Below the pieces are notes generated by a model. The model had not been told where the DNA came from and made no database searches. It was given only the letters and a program-made list of their open reading frames with translations. DNA of 6,735 bases from Streptococcus oralis (GTDB taxonomy: Bacteria > Bacillota > Bacilli > Lactobacillales > Streptococcaceae), in contig CAJPKC010000063.1 in NCBI GenBank assembly GCA_905370255.1, positions 1 to 6,735 of the forward strand, written 5' to 3'. The position numbers were made by a program, and so were the translations under genes. Shown piece by piece: positions 1-5,117 of the stretch. Numbering within the stretch: the first letter of the stretch is position 1; each line of letters opens with the position of its first letter.

Positions 1-6
1 ATATAT

Positions 7-36
7 GGCTCATCGAAAGATGAGCCTTTCTCTATT
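7..36 (+). terminator. Intrinsic terminator of an upstream gene outside the window
   Basis: An 8-bp perfect stem (GGCTCATC at 7-14 with GATGAGCC at 19-26) closes a GAAA tetraloop and is followed by a T-rich tract, TTTCTCTATTTT. This has the form of a Rho-independent terminator reading on the plus strand. It lies before the MATE promoter, so it most likely ends a gene whose body is left of the window. The T tract is interrupted, so strength is uncertain. Confidence 0.7.
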
Positions 37-61
37 TTCAGAATAGTTTTCAGGTTTTTTC

Positions 62-89
62 TTGAAACTTTATTTCAAAGTGCTATAAT
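62..89 (+). promoter_or_regulatory. Promoter of the MATE gene, overlapped by an inverted repeat
   Basis: TTGAAA at 62-67 and a perfect TATAAT at 84-89, separated by 16 bp, make a good vegetative sigma-factor promoter. The -10 box ends only 7 bases before the ATG at 97, so transcription should begin at or within a base or two of the start codon. Short inverted repeats overlap the spacer (TTGAAA 62-67 with TTTCAA 73-78; ACTTT 67-71 with AAAGT 77-81). They could be an operator, but they are A/T-rich and may be chance. Confidence 0.6.
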
Positions 90-96
90 ATTATTT

Positions 97-1449
97 ATGA
101 AAAAAACATCAGTAAATTTATTAGAAGGTCCGATTTTACCGGCGATGATTGCTTTTGCGATACCGATTATGATAGCAAATATTTTTCAGCAACTCTATAA
201 TACGGTTGATATTATGATTGTTGGTAGATTCCTTGGAGAAGAATCCCTTGCTGCTGTTGGAGCTACTGCTGCGATATTTGAGCTTGTTGTTGGTTTTGCC
301 TTAGGTATAGGAAATGGAATGGGTATAGTTATTGCCCGTTATTATGGTGCAGGAAACTATGAAAAGTTAAAGAGTGCTGTGGCTGCTACATTTGTTATAG
401 GTGGAGTTTTGAGCATTATAATTGCCGTACTAGGTAATTTTACTTTATATCCCTTGCTGGAATTGCTTGGAACGCCTAGTAATATTATTGCTCAGTCTTA
501 TGAGTATATTTATCTTATAGTAGTATTTGTAGGTGTTACTCTTGCGTATAATTTATGTGCGGGATTACTTCGAGCAGTAGGAGATAGTAAGGCTGCATTA
601 TATTTTTTAATTTTTGCAGCAATTATTAACACTGTATTAGATATATATTTCATTGCATATTTACATATGGGTGTGCGCTCGGCTGGGGTAGCAACTATTA
701 TTTCACAAGGGGTGTCTGCAGTATTATGTTTTATTTATATTCGTAAAAAAACTCCGTTTTTAATTCCGTCTAAAAAACATTTTAAATGGAATAAAAAACT
801 TTATGCTGATTTATTGGGGCAAGGTATTTCTATGGGACTTATGTTTTCAGTTGTTTCTATAGGAACAGTGATTTTACAAACATCGATTAATGCCTTAGGT
901 TCAACGATTATCAGTGCTCAGACAAGTGCTAGAAGAATAATGATACTTGCACTTCTTCCAATAATAGCTATGAACGCAACTGTAACAACCTTCACATCGC
1001 AGAATTTTGGTGCAAGACAATATAGACGTATTGTTGAAGGGCTTCGACAAGCGATGACTATTGCGATTACTTGGTCAATTTTTATTAGTATTGTATTATT
1101 TTTTGCTAGTCCATATCTAAATGAACTTGTCACAGGAAGCAATGATAAAGAATTAATTTATCAAGCTTCATTGTATTTAAAAATAAGTTCTGTATTTTAT
1201 CCTGCATTAAGTATACTAGTAATACTAAGAAATGCTTTGCAAGGTTTAGGTCAAAAGATGATGCCACTTCTTTCTAGTATTATAGAAATGCTTGGAAAAA
1301 TATTCTTTGTAATATTTATAATACCAAGTACAGGCTATTTAGGTGTAATACTCGTAGAACCTATTTTATGGTGTATAATGGCTGTTCAGCTATATTATGC
1401 ATTTAGAAAAGAACCAGTTATTCGTTCGTTGAAGAAACAGAGTGAGTAG
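97..1449 (+). CDS. MATE family multidrug/cation efflux transporter
   Basis: A 450-residue polytopic membrane protein of the MATE family, which exports cationic drugs and metabolites in exchange for Na+ or H+. Its length is usual for the family. About twelve hydrophobic segments can be picked out, roughly at residues 15-35, 50-75, 95-115, 135-155, 165-187, 195-215, 240-262, 280-300, 320-340, 358-380, 390-410 and 415-433. The N-terminus has the typical NLLEGPI stretch followed by FQQLYNTVDIMIVGRFLG. The two pseudo-symmetric halves each carry the matching MATE motif: LLRAVGDSKAALYF near 157 and LRNALQGLGQKMMPL near 377. The ATG at 97 is preferred because the NLLEGPI region is conserved. There is no Shine-Dalgarno sequence, and the promoter lies so close that the message should be almost leaderless. 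The gene is single, with its own promoter and terminator. The family is secure; the substrate is unknown. Confidence 0.93.
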   Translation: MKKTSVNLLEGPILPAMIAFAIPIMIANIFQQLYNTVDIMIVGRFLGEESLAAVGATAAIFELVVGFALGIGNGMGIVIARYYGAGNYEKLKSAVAATFVIGGVLSIIIAVLGNFTLYPLLELLGTPSNIIAQSYEYIYLIVVFVGVTLAYNLCAGLLRAVGDSKAALYFLIFAAIINTVLDIYFIAYLHMGVRSAGVATIISQGVSAVLCFIYIRKKTPFLIPSKKHFKWNKKLYADLLGQGISMGLMFSVVSIGTVILQTSINALGSTIISAQTSARRIMILALLPIIAMNATVTTFTSQNFGARQYRRIVEGLRQAMTIAITWSIFISIVLFFASPYLNELVTGSNDKELIYQASLYLKISSVFYPALSILVILRNALQGLGQKMMPLLSSIIEMLGKIFFVIFIIPSTGYLGVILVEPILWCIMAVQLYYAFRKEPVIRSLKKQSE

Positions 1450-1452
1450 AAA

Positions 1453-1472
1453 GTTGGGAAGGCACTCCCAAT
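1453..1472 (+). other. Hairpin just after the MATE stop codon
   Basis: TTGGGA at 1454-1459 pairs with TCCCAA at 1466-1471 around a 6-base loop, with a possible G-T closing pair outside. It starts four bases after the MATE stop and has no T run behind it, so it is not itself a terminator. It may protect the 3' end of the message or be left over from an insertion junction. Confidence 0.45.
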
Positions 1473-1482
1473 CAACAAAATT

Positions 1483-1527
1483 AAGAAGTAATTCTAAAAT
1501 CAAGATTTTAGGGTTGCTTCTTTTTTT
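1483..1527 (+). terminator. Strong intrinsic terminator after the MATE gene
   Basis: The left arm at about 1483-1500 pairs with the right arm at about 1505-1522 over some 17-18 positions, with a few G-T wobbles and a loop of about 4 bases. An uninterrupted run of seven T follows at 1521-1527. This should stop MATE transcription efficiently. The next reading frame opens six bases after the T run, so the VirD4 fragment should receive little read-through. Confidence 0.85.
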
Positions 1528-1532
1528 ACTTC

Positions 1533-1931
1533 ATGATTAGAAAAATATATTATCTTAGAAGTGAAAAAGATATACTCAAATTAGTGCAGACAATTATTGC
1601 AAGCACTAAGGATGAAGGGGAAAAAGCAGGTGAGGATTTTTGGGTCAAAGCCGAAAAACTCTACTATACAGCTCTTATTGGATATATCTTCTATGAAGCT
1701 CCAAGAGAAGAAAAGAACTTTGCGACACTACTGGATATGATAGATGCTTCAGAAGTCAGGGAAGATGATGAAACATATATGAATCCCATTGATAGACTGT
1801 TTGAAGCTTTGGAAAAGAAAGAGCCTACACATTTTGCAGTTAAGCAATATAAAAAGTACAAACTTGCTGCTGGAGTTATAGAATTAAGAAGAACACTTCA
1901 TTACTATTTGAGTGAAAGATGTTTTGTTTAA
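1533..1931 (+). pseudogene. VirD4/TraG type IV coupling protein, internal fragment
   Basis: The intact protein is a roughly 600-residue membrane ATPase that feeds the relaxase-DNA complex into the type IV secretion channel of conjugative elements. Residues from about 7 (YLRSEKDILKLV) to 114 (KQYKKYKLAAG) match the VirD4-like proteins of clostridial ICEs, including the blocks GEKAGEDFWVKAEKL and ALIGYIFYEAP. In the intact family this stretch lies between Walker A and Walker B, so neither ATP-binding motif is present here. The membrane anchor is missing as well. Similarity starts near 1551 and stops near 1874, and the last 18 residues (VIELRR to the stop) look unrelated. The ATG at 1533 has no ribosome binding site and follows a terminator, so expression is unlikely. 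I read this as a deletion relic, not a functional small protein. The family call rests on memory of the motifs. Confidence 0.82.
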
Positions 1932-1962
1932 TTCTTTTTTTATTGTTTGAAAGGAGTGATTT

Positions 1963-2163
1963 ATGATAAAAGGCTTGGAAAAACTAAATGACAGACAAAA
2001 AGAAATCCTATTCAAAACTAATGAACTCCATAAAAATGCAGTCGATAATGATTACAAAGATGGAATCAGCATTGTAGAGGTATGGTTGGAAAAAGGAGTT
2101 GTTTGTGCAAGGCTGAAAAATGGAGAATGGTATCACTATACCTATTCCTATACTTGGTATTAA
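1963..2163 (+). CDS. Small hypothetical protein upstream of the recombinase
   Basis: A 66-residue protein that I do not recognise. It has a well-placed ribosome binding site, AAGGAG at 1951-1956, six bases before the ATG, which supports real translation. The N-terminal half is charged and probably helical (LEKLNDRQKEILFKTNELHKNAV). The C-terminal half looks like a short beta unit ending in an aromatic tail (VVCARLKNGEWYHYTYSYTWY). No membrane segment or signal peptide is seen. The stop is 24 bases before the recombinase GTG, so the two genes are probably co-transcribed and may be translationally coupled. Small genes beside large serine recombinases sometimes encode directionality factors or regulators, but nothing in this sequence shows such a role. 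Confidence 0.65.
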   Translation: MIKGLEKLNDRQKEILFKTNELHKNAVDNDYKDGISIVEVWLEKGVVCARLKNGEWYHYTYSYTWY

Positions 2164-2167
2164 GAAT

Positions 2168-2183
2168 CCCGGCGAAAGCAGGG
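2168..2183 (+). promoter_or_regulatory. Hairpin covering the recombinase ribosome binding site
   Basis: CCC (2168-2170) and GC (2172-2173) pair with GC (2178-2179) and GGG (2181-2183), with one G-A mismatch inside the stem and a GAAA tetraloop. The right arm contains AGGG at 2180-2183, the only SD-like sequence before the GTG at 2188. The fold would therefore hide the ribosome binding site. A ribosome finishing the 66-codon gene at 2163 could open it. This is inferred from base pairing only. Confidence 0.4.
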
Positions 2184-2187
2184 TATC

Positions 2188-3642
2188 GTGAGAAACTATG
2201 AGAAAATAACCGCCTTGTATGAAAGGTTAAGCCGAGATGATGAACTGCAAGGCGAGGGCAATTCGATTGTCAATCAGAAGAAAACCTTGGAAGAATACGC
2301 AAAGAAGAATCATTTGGAGAACATTATTCATTTTACCGATGACGGAATCAGCGGAACACAGTTTGATCGTCCGGGATTTATGGCAATGATGAACGGAGTC
2401 AATCAAGGAAATATTGGTTGTATCATTGTAAAAGATATAAGCAGACTTGGCAGAGATTATCTCAAAGTCGATCAATATATGGAGATACTAAGACAAAAGG
2501 GCGTAAGACTAATCGCCATCAATGACAATGTAGATAGTTTCTACAGAGAAGATGATTTTACTCCTTTTAGAAATATCATGAATGAATGGTATGCAAGAGA
2601 TACATCAAGAAAAATCCAATCGACTTTTAGGTCAAAAGGCGAAAGTGGGAAACATACTGCAAGAACACCGCCTTATGGATATATCAAAGATGAAAAAGAC
2701 AAAGATAAGTGGATTGTAGATGAAAAAGCAGCGGAGATAGTAAGGAGAATATTCAATCTGACCATGCAAGGCAATGGTCCGTATCGAATAGCAAAGATAT
2801 TGGAGAGTGAAAAAGTAGATATACCCGCCTATCATCAACAGAAATTAGGATATGGGCTATATCAAAGCAAAAACTTTGAACCTCCCTATCGTTGGTGCAG
2901 CTCAACCATAGCAAGCATTTTAAAGAAACAAGAATACTTGGGGTATACAGTCAATTTCAAGACAAGAAAGCATTTCAAGGACAAGAAAAGTAAATATGTA
3001 TCGGAAGATAACTGGCTTATTTTTGAAAACACGCATGAACCAATCATAGACCAAGAAACCTTTGACAATGTGCAAAGGATAAGAGGAAATGTAAAAAGGT
3101 ATCCTGACGGTTGGGGAGAATATCACCCACTCACAGGACTAATGTATTGTGCAGATTGTGGGAGCAAGATGTATGTTCATAGAACAAGTAACTATAAGAA
3201 TATTCCATATTACACTTGCAGTGCCTATACCAAAACCCCTTGCGACACACTTTGCCCCTCAGCACACAGAATAAAAGCAGAAGCGGTCTTAAACCTTATT
3301 AGGGAAACACTAAAAGATATTAAAAAATACCTTGATGAAGATAATGAAGACTTTATCCGTTCCATTCAAAATGAAATGAAAGAAAAGGAAAAAATAGAGA
3401 TAGAAAAGAAAAAGATAAGATTAACGGAAAGCCAAAACAGACTTCAGGAACTTGAACGACTGATGTGCAGAATTTACGAAGATATGATCCTGAATAAAAT
3501 ACCGAATAATCGCTATGGAATCCTTAATAATCAATATGAAACGGAGCAGGTAGCTTTAAGTAAAGAAATTAAGGATTTGGAGCATCAGGTATCAAGATAT
3601 GAAAAAGAAACAGTCAGAGCAAAAGATAGAAATTTACTTTAA
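2188..3642 (+). CDS. Large serine recombinase of an integrative conjugative element, C-terminus frame-broken
   Basis: A site-specific DNA recombinase of the large serine (resolvase/invertase) class, related to the integrases of clostridial ICEs. The catalytic domain spans about residues 5-150, with nucleophile Ser15 in YERLSRDDE, Arg61 in FDRPGF, and the active-site run SRLGRD at 85-90. A recombinase DNA-binding domain covers about 155-305. A zinc ribbon follows, with Cys321, Cys324, Cys344 and Cys352 or Cys356. A charged coiled coil runs from about 395 to 473. The frame then leaves the family sequence and stops at residue 484. The usual C-terminal domain (DUF4368-like, ending near EIYFNFIGN) continues in another frame from about 3610, and the roughly 50 residues expected in between are missing. 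The GTG start fits the family N-terminus; the ATG at 2198 is out of frame. The product may be stable, but coordinated integration or excision is doubtful. Confidence 0.88.
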   Translation: MRNYEKITALYERLSRDDELQGEGNSIVNQKKTLEEYAKKNHLENIIHFTDDGISGTQFDRPGFMAMMNGVNQGNIGCIIVKDISRLGRDYLKVDQYMEILRQKGVRLIAINDNVDSFYREDDFTPFRNIMNEWYARDTSRKIQSTFRSKGESGKHTARTPPYGYIKDEKDKDKWIVDEKAAEIVRRIFNLTMQGNGPYRIAKILESEKVDIPAYHQQKLGYGLYQSKNFEPPYRWCSSTIASILKKQEYLGYTVNFKTRKHFKDKKSKYVSEDNWLIFENTHEPIIDQETFDNVQRIRGNVKRYPDGWGEYHPLTGLMYCADCGSKMYVHRTSNYKNIPYYTCSAYTKTPCDTLCPSAHRIKAEAVLNLIRETLKDIKKYLDEDNEDFIRSIQNEMKEKEKIEIEKKKIRLTESQNRLQELERLMCRIYEDMILNKIPNNRYGILNNQYETEQVALSKEIKDLEHQVSRYEKETVRAKDRNLL

Positions 3643-3823
3643 TTTCATAGGTAATTATGAACTGCCACAGGCGGAGTTAAGCGAAGAGGAAAAACAAAAA
3701 CTTGAGGAAGAAGAAAGAAAAATCGAAGAAAGAAAAGACAAGCTACACCAAAATTACCTGAAACGAAAAGCAAGCGGAAAACAGAAAGAGTATGAGGATA
3801 AATATAAGGCAAGAAGAGAGTAG
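3599..3823 (+). pseudogene. Displaced C-terminal end of the serine recombinase
   Basis: This frame is shifted relative to the recombinase and encodes SEQKIEIYFNFIGNYELP followed by a Lys/Glu-rich tail (about residues 6-74). That is how recombinases of this family normally end. It overlaps the end of the main recombinase frame by 44 bases. No ribosome binding site precedes the ATG at 3599, which is simply the first ATG in the shifted frame. I therefore read it as the detached tail of the same gene, not a separate gene. The junction with the main frame lies somewhere around 3605-3625. Confidence 0.8.
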
Positions 3824-3913
3824 AAGAAACGGGAGAAAATAAAGGTTTTGAAAAGAGTTGGGATACCTTTAAGTGAGTATAAAGAGTTAAATACAAAAGA
3901 AGCCCTCAATTAG
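3824..3913 (+). other. Possible continuation of the recombinase tail past a TAG
   Basis: Directly after the TAG at 3821-3823 the same frame stays open for 29 codons to a second TAG at 3911-3913. It starts KKREKIKVLKRVGIPLSEY, a basic composition like the preceding tail. It could be the original end of the recombinase behind a nonsense mutation, a fragment of another gene, or chance. No start codon with a ribosome binding site is seen. The frame runs into the terminator stem that starts at 3896. Confidence 0.2.
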
Positions 3914-3921
3914 GCTTCTTT
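3896..3921. terminator. Two-way terminator between the recombinase and araC-like genes
   Basis: AAAGAAGCC at 3896-3904 and GGCTTCTTT at 3913-3921 form a perfect 9-bp stem with an 8-base loop. The T residues lie within or next to the stem on each strand, so it can serve both the plus-strand recombinase region and the minus-strand regulator, whose stop codon is only seven bases away. Convergent gene ends commonly share such a hairpin. Confidence 0.72.
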
Positions 3922-3927
3922 ATGTAT

Positions 3928-4890
3928 TTAATCAGAAAGATTATTTTTCGCATATTTTTTTATGTCTTTGGGATAAAATCCCTTATATTTTTTGAAGCAT
4001 GTACTAAATTTACTGTGAGAGGAATATCCTACAGCCTCTGCTATATCCTGAATTTTAAGGGTAGAGTTCAGTAGGAGTAATTCCGCCATATTCATTCGCC
4101 GTCTTTGAGTATATTCTGTAATTGTACATTGATATTTTTGCTTAAATAATTTTTTTAGTTTTGTGCCGCTCATAGTGGATATTTTTTCCAAAGTATCTTG
4201 TGGGATAGATGTTGCATAATGATCGTCTATATAATTGGCGACATTTTTCAAAGCCTCATCATCGGCAATAGATAGTGGATTGCTGTACTTATTTAAAAAA
4301 GAGTCTATTGTAATACTTAACCATTCCTTTGCCTTTGACTCAAAAAAGATTTCAGCAGCAGGAGATGCCATCTTGCAATTAAGGATATCTTTTGCGATTC
4401 TTTCCAAAGGCTTGTTTATTATAATGCTGGTATTAAAAAATAAATCTTCATAGTTACAGACTTTATTCTTATAAGAGGACAGGCATTGCTCTATCATGGA
4501 CTGATTGAAATTTATACCGATTCCTAAATAAGGAGAGTTTTTGTGAAGTATAAACCTATAGTCTTTAGAATTTTTTGTATTTATAGTAAAAAGTGAATTT
4601 GAAGAAAGATTTTGATAAGGATTAAAACATTCACCGTTTGCTGTAACTAAATAAGATGAATAAAGGGAATAGAAATTATTCAAACCAGAAAAACTTGTAT
4701 GGATAATTTCTTTTTTTATGAAAACATCATAAATATCAATAGTGAAATTATCGCCCTCGTAAAACCAATATATGCCTTCTGCATTATCCGTGCTAAAACG
4801 GAATTCATGTCCTACAGTGGAGTATTTTGTATTATCGATAGATTCATCTGTAGAAAAAAAGTTTTTAACAAAGTTATAAAAATCACTCAT
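3928..4890 (-). CDS. AraC family transcriptional regulator
   Basis: A 320-residue cytoplasmic DNA-binding protein. The C-terminal third (about residues 212-315) is an AraC/XylS domain with two helix-turn-helix units. The first is near 232-252 (TLEKISTMSGTKLKKLFKQKY). The second is near 279-312 and carries the family hallmark IAEAVGYSSHSKFSTCFKKYKGFYPKDI. The N-terminal two thirds are not a clear cupin and probably sense a ligand; the type resembles regulators of the YbtA group that partner siderophore ABC transporters. The ATG at 4890 has GGAGGT five bases upstream (4901-4896 on the minus strand), which fixes the start. It is divergent from the ABC gene across 227 bases and probably activates it. 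The repeat 24 bases upstream of its own start also suggests autoregulation. The family is certain; target and inducer are inferred. Confidence 0.94.
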   Translation of the reverse strand: MSDFYNFVKNFFSTDESIDNTKYSTVGHEFRFSTDNAEGIYWFYEGDNFTIDIYDVFIKKEIIHTSFSGLNNFYSLYSSYLVTANGECFNPYQNLSSNSLFTINTKNSKDYRFILHKNSPYLGIGINFNQSMIEQCLSSYKNKVCNYEDLFFNTSIIINKPLERIAKDILNCKMASPAAEIFFESKAKEWLSITIDSFLNKYSNPLSIADDEALKNVANYIDDHYATSIPQDTLEKISTMSGTKLKKLFKQKYQCTITEYTQRRRMNMAELLLLNSTLKIQDIAEAVGYSSHSKFSTCFKKYKGFYPKDIKKYAKNNLSD

Positions 4891-4913
4891 ATTATACCTC
4901 CGTGCTTTATATT

Positions 4914-4944
4914 TTATCCCGAATAGACATTATCCCGAATAGAC
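4914..4944. repeat. Perfect 15-bp tandem direct repeat, candidate AraC-type operator
   Basis: TTATCCCGAATAGAC occurs at 4914-4928 and again, without mismatch, at 4930-4944, separated by one A (period 16). AraC-family proteins bind direct repeats with their two helix-turn-helix units, and this pair sits in the divergent intergenic region. It is 24 bases upstream of the regulator's start and 19 bases upstream of the ABC promoter -35. The sequence is richer in G and C than the A/T-rich surroundings. Binding is inferred from position and form. Confidence 0.75.
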
Positions 4945-4962
4945 TTAGTTAGCTATATCTAA

Positions 4963-4991
4963 TTGATTGAAATCCTCATTTATTATATAAT
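4963..4991 (+). promoter_or_regulatory. Promoter of the ABC transporter gene
   Basis: TTGATT at 4963-4968 and a perfect TATAAT at 4986-4991 are separated by the ideal 17 bp. Transcription should start near 4998, giving a leader of about 120 bases. The imperfect -35 with direct repeats centred roughly 69 bases upstream of the start fits a promoter helped by an activator. No clear promoter could be assigned to the divergent regulator gene. Confidence 0.65.
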
Positions 4992-5018
4992 AAATAATAG
5001 ATAAAAACAAGAAAAACT

Positions 5019-5066
5019 ATGCGTATTGCAAAAGAGTTTGAAAACAAGCCTCTAAAATCAGTCTAA
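5019..5066 (+). other. Possible 15-codon leader reading frame before the ABC gene
   Basis: Within the ABC leader an ATG at 5019 opens a short frame, MRIAKEFENKPLKSV, stopping at 5064-5066. No good ribosome binding site precedes it, and it has no run of regulatory codons. A weak stem is possible behind it (AGCCT 5047-5051 with AGGCT 5068-5072). It may be chance; the rest of the leader shows no recognisable riboswitch or terminator. Confidence 0.15.
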
Positions 5067-5101
5067 AAAGGCTATTTATAGGGTTTGCTAATTTTTAAAA
5101 A

Positions 5102-5108
5102 AAGGAGG
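5102..5108 (+). promoter_or_regulatory. Ribosome binding site that fixes the GTG start of the ABC gene
   Basis: AAGGAGG lies nine bases before the GTG at 5118. In-frame stops precede it in the leader (for example 5064-5066), and the next in-frame ATG is 12 codons inside the protein without its own SD, so GTG at 5118 is the start. Confidence 0.8.
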
Positions 5109-5117
5109 AGTTGTTCA

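Noticed and set aside
918..1142. Minus-strand reading frame inside the MATE gene
   Set aside because: It is a shadow of a well-supported membrane protein gene, with no ribosome binding site or family motif.
1931..1950. T-rich tract as a terminator after the VirD4 fragment
   Set aside because: No stem precedes the T run, so it does not qualify as an intrinsic terminator.
2198..2200. ATG as the recombinase start
   Set aside because: It is out of frame with the catalytic domain; GTG at 2188 is in frame and gives the expected N-terminus.
2227..3126. Several minus-strand reading frames inside the recombinase
   Set aside because: They are short shadows of the coding strand with no start signals or recognisable motifs.
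3599..3642. Programmed frameshift joining the two recombinase frames
   Set aside because: The overlap lacks a convincing slippery heptamer with a downstream structure, and residues expected between the two parts are missing, which a frameshift would not restore.
3599..3823. Independent Lys/Glu-rich small protein gene
   Set aside because: There is no ribosome binding site, it overlaps the recombinase, and EIYFNFIGN is a known closing block of this recombinase family.
3645..3896. Minus-strand 83-residue frame opposite the recombinase tail
   Set aside because: The Phe/Leu-rich product is what the complement of a Lys/Glu-rich tail yields, and the frame lacks a ribosome binding site.
4235..4926. 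Two plus-strand frames opposite the AraC gene (4235-4453 and 4699-4926)
   Set aside because: They are shadows of the regulator, which has clear HTH motifs and a well-placed SD sequence.
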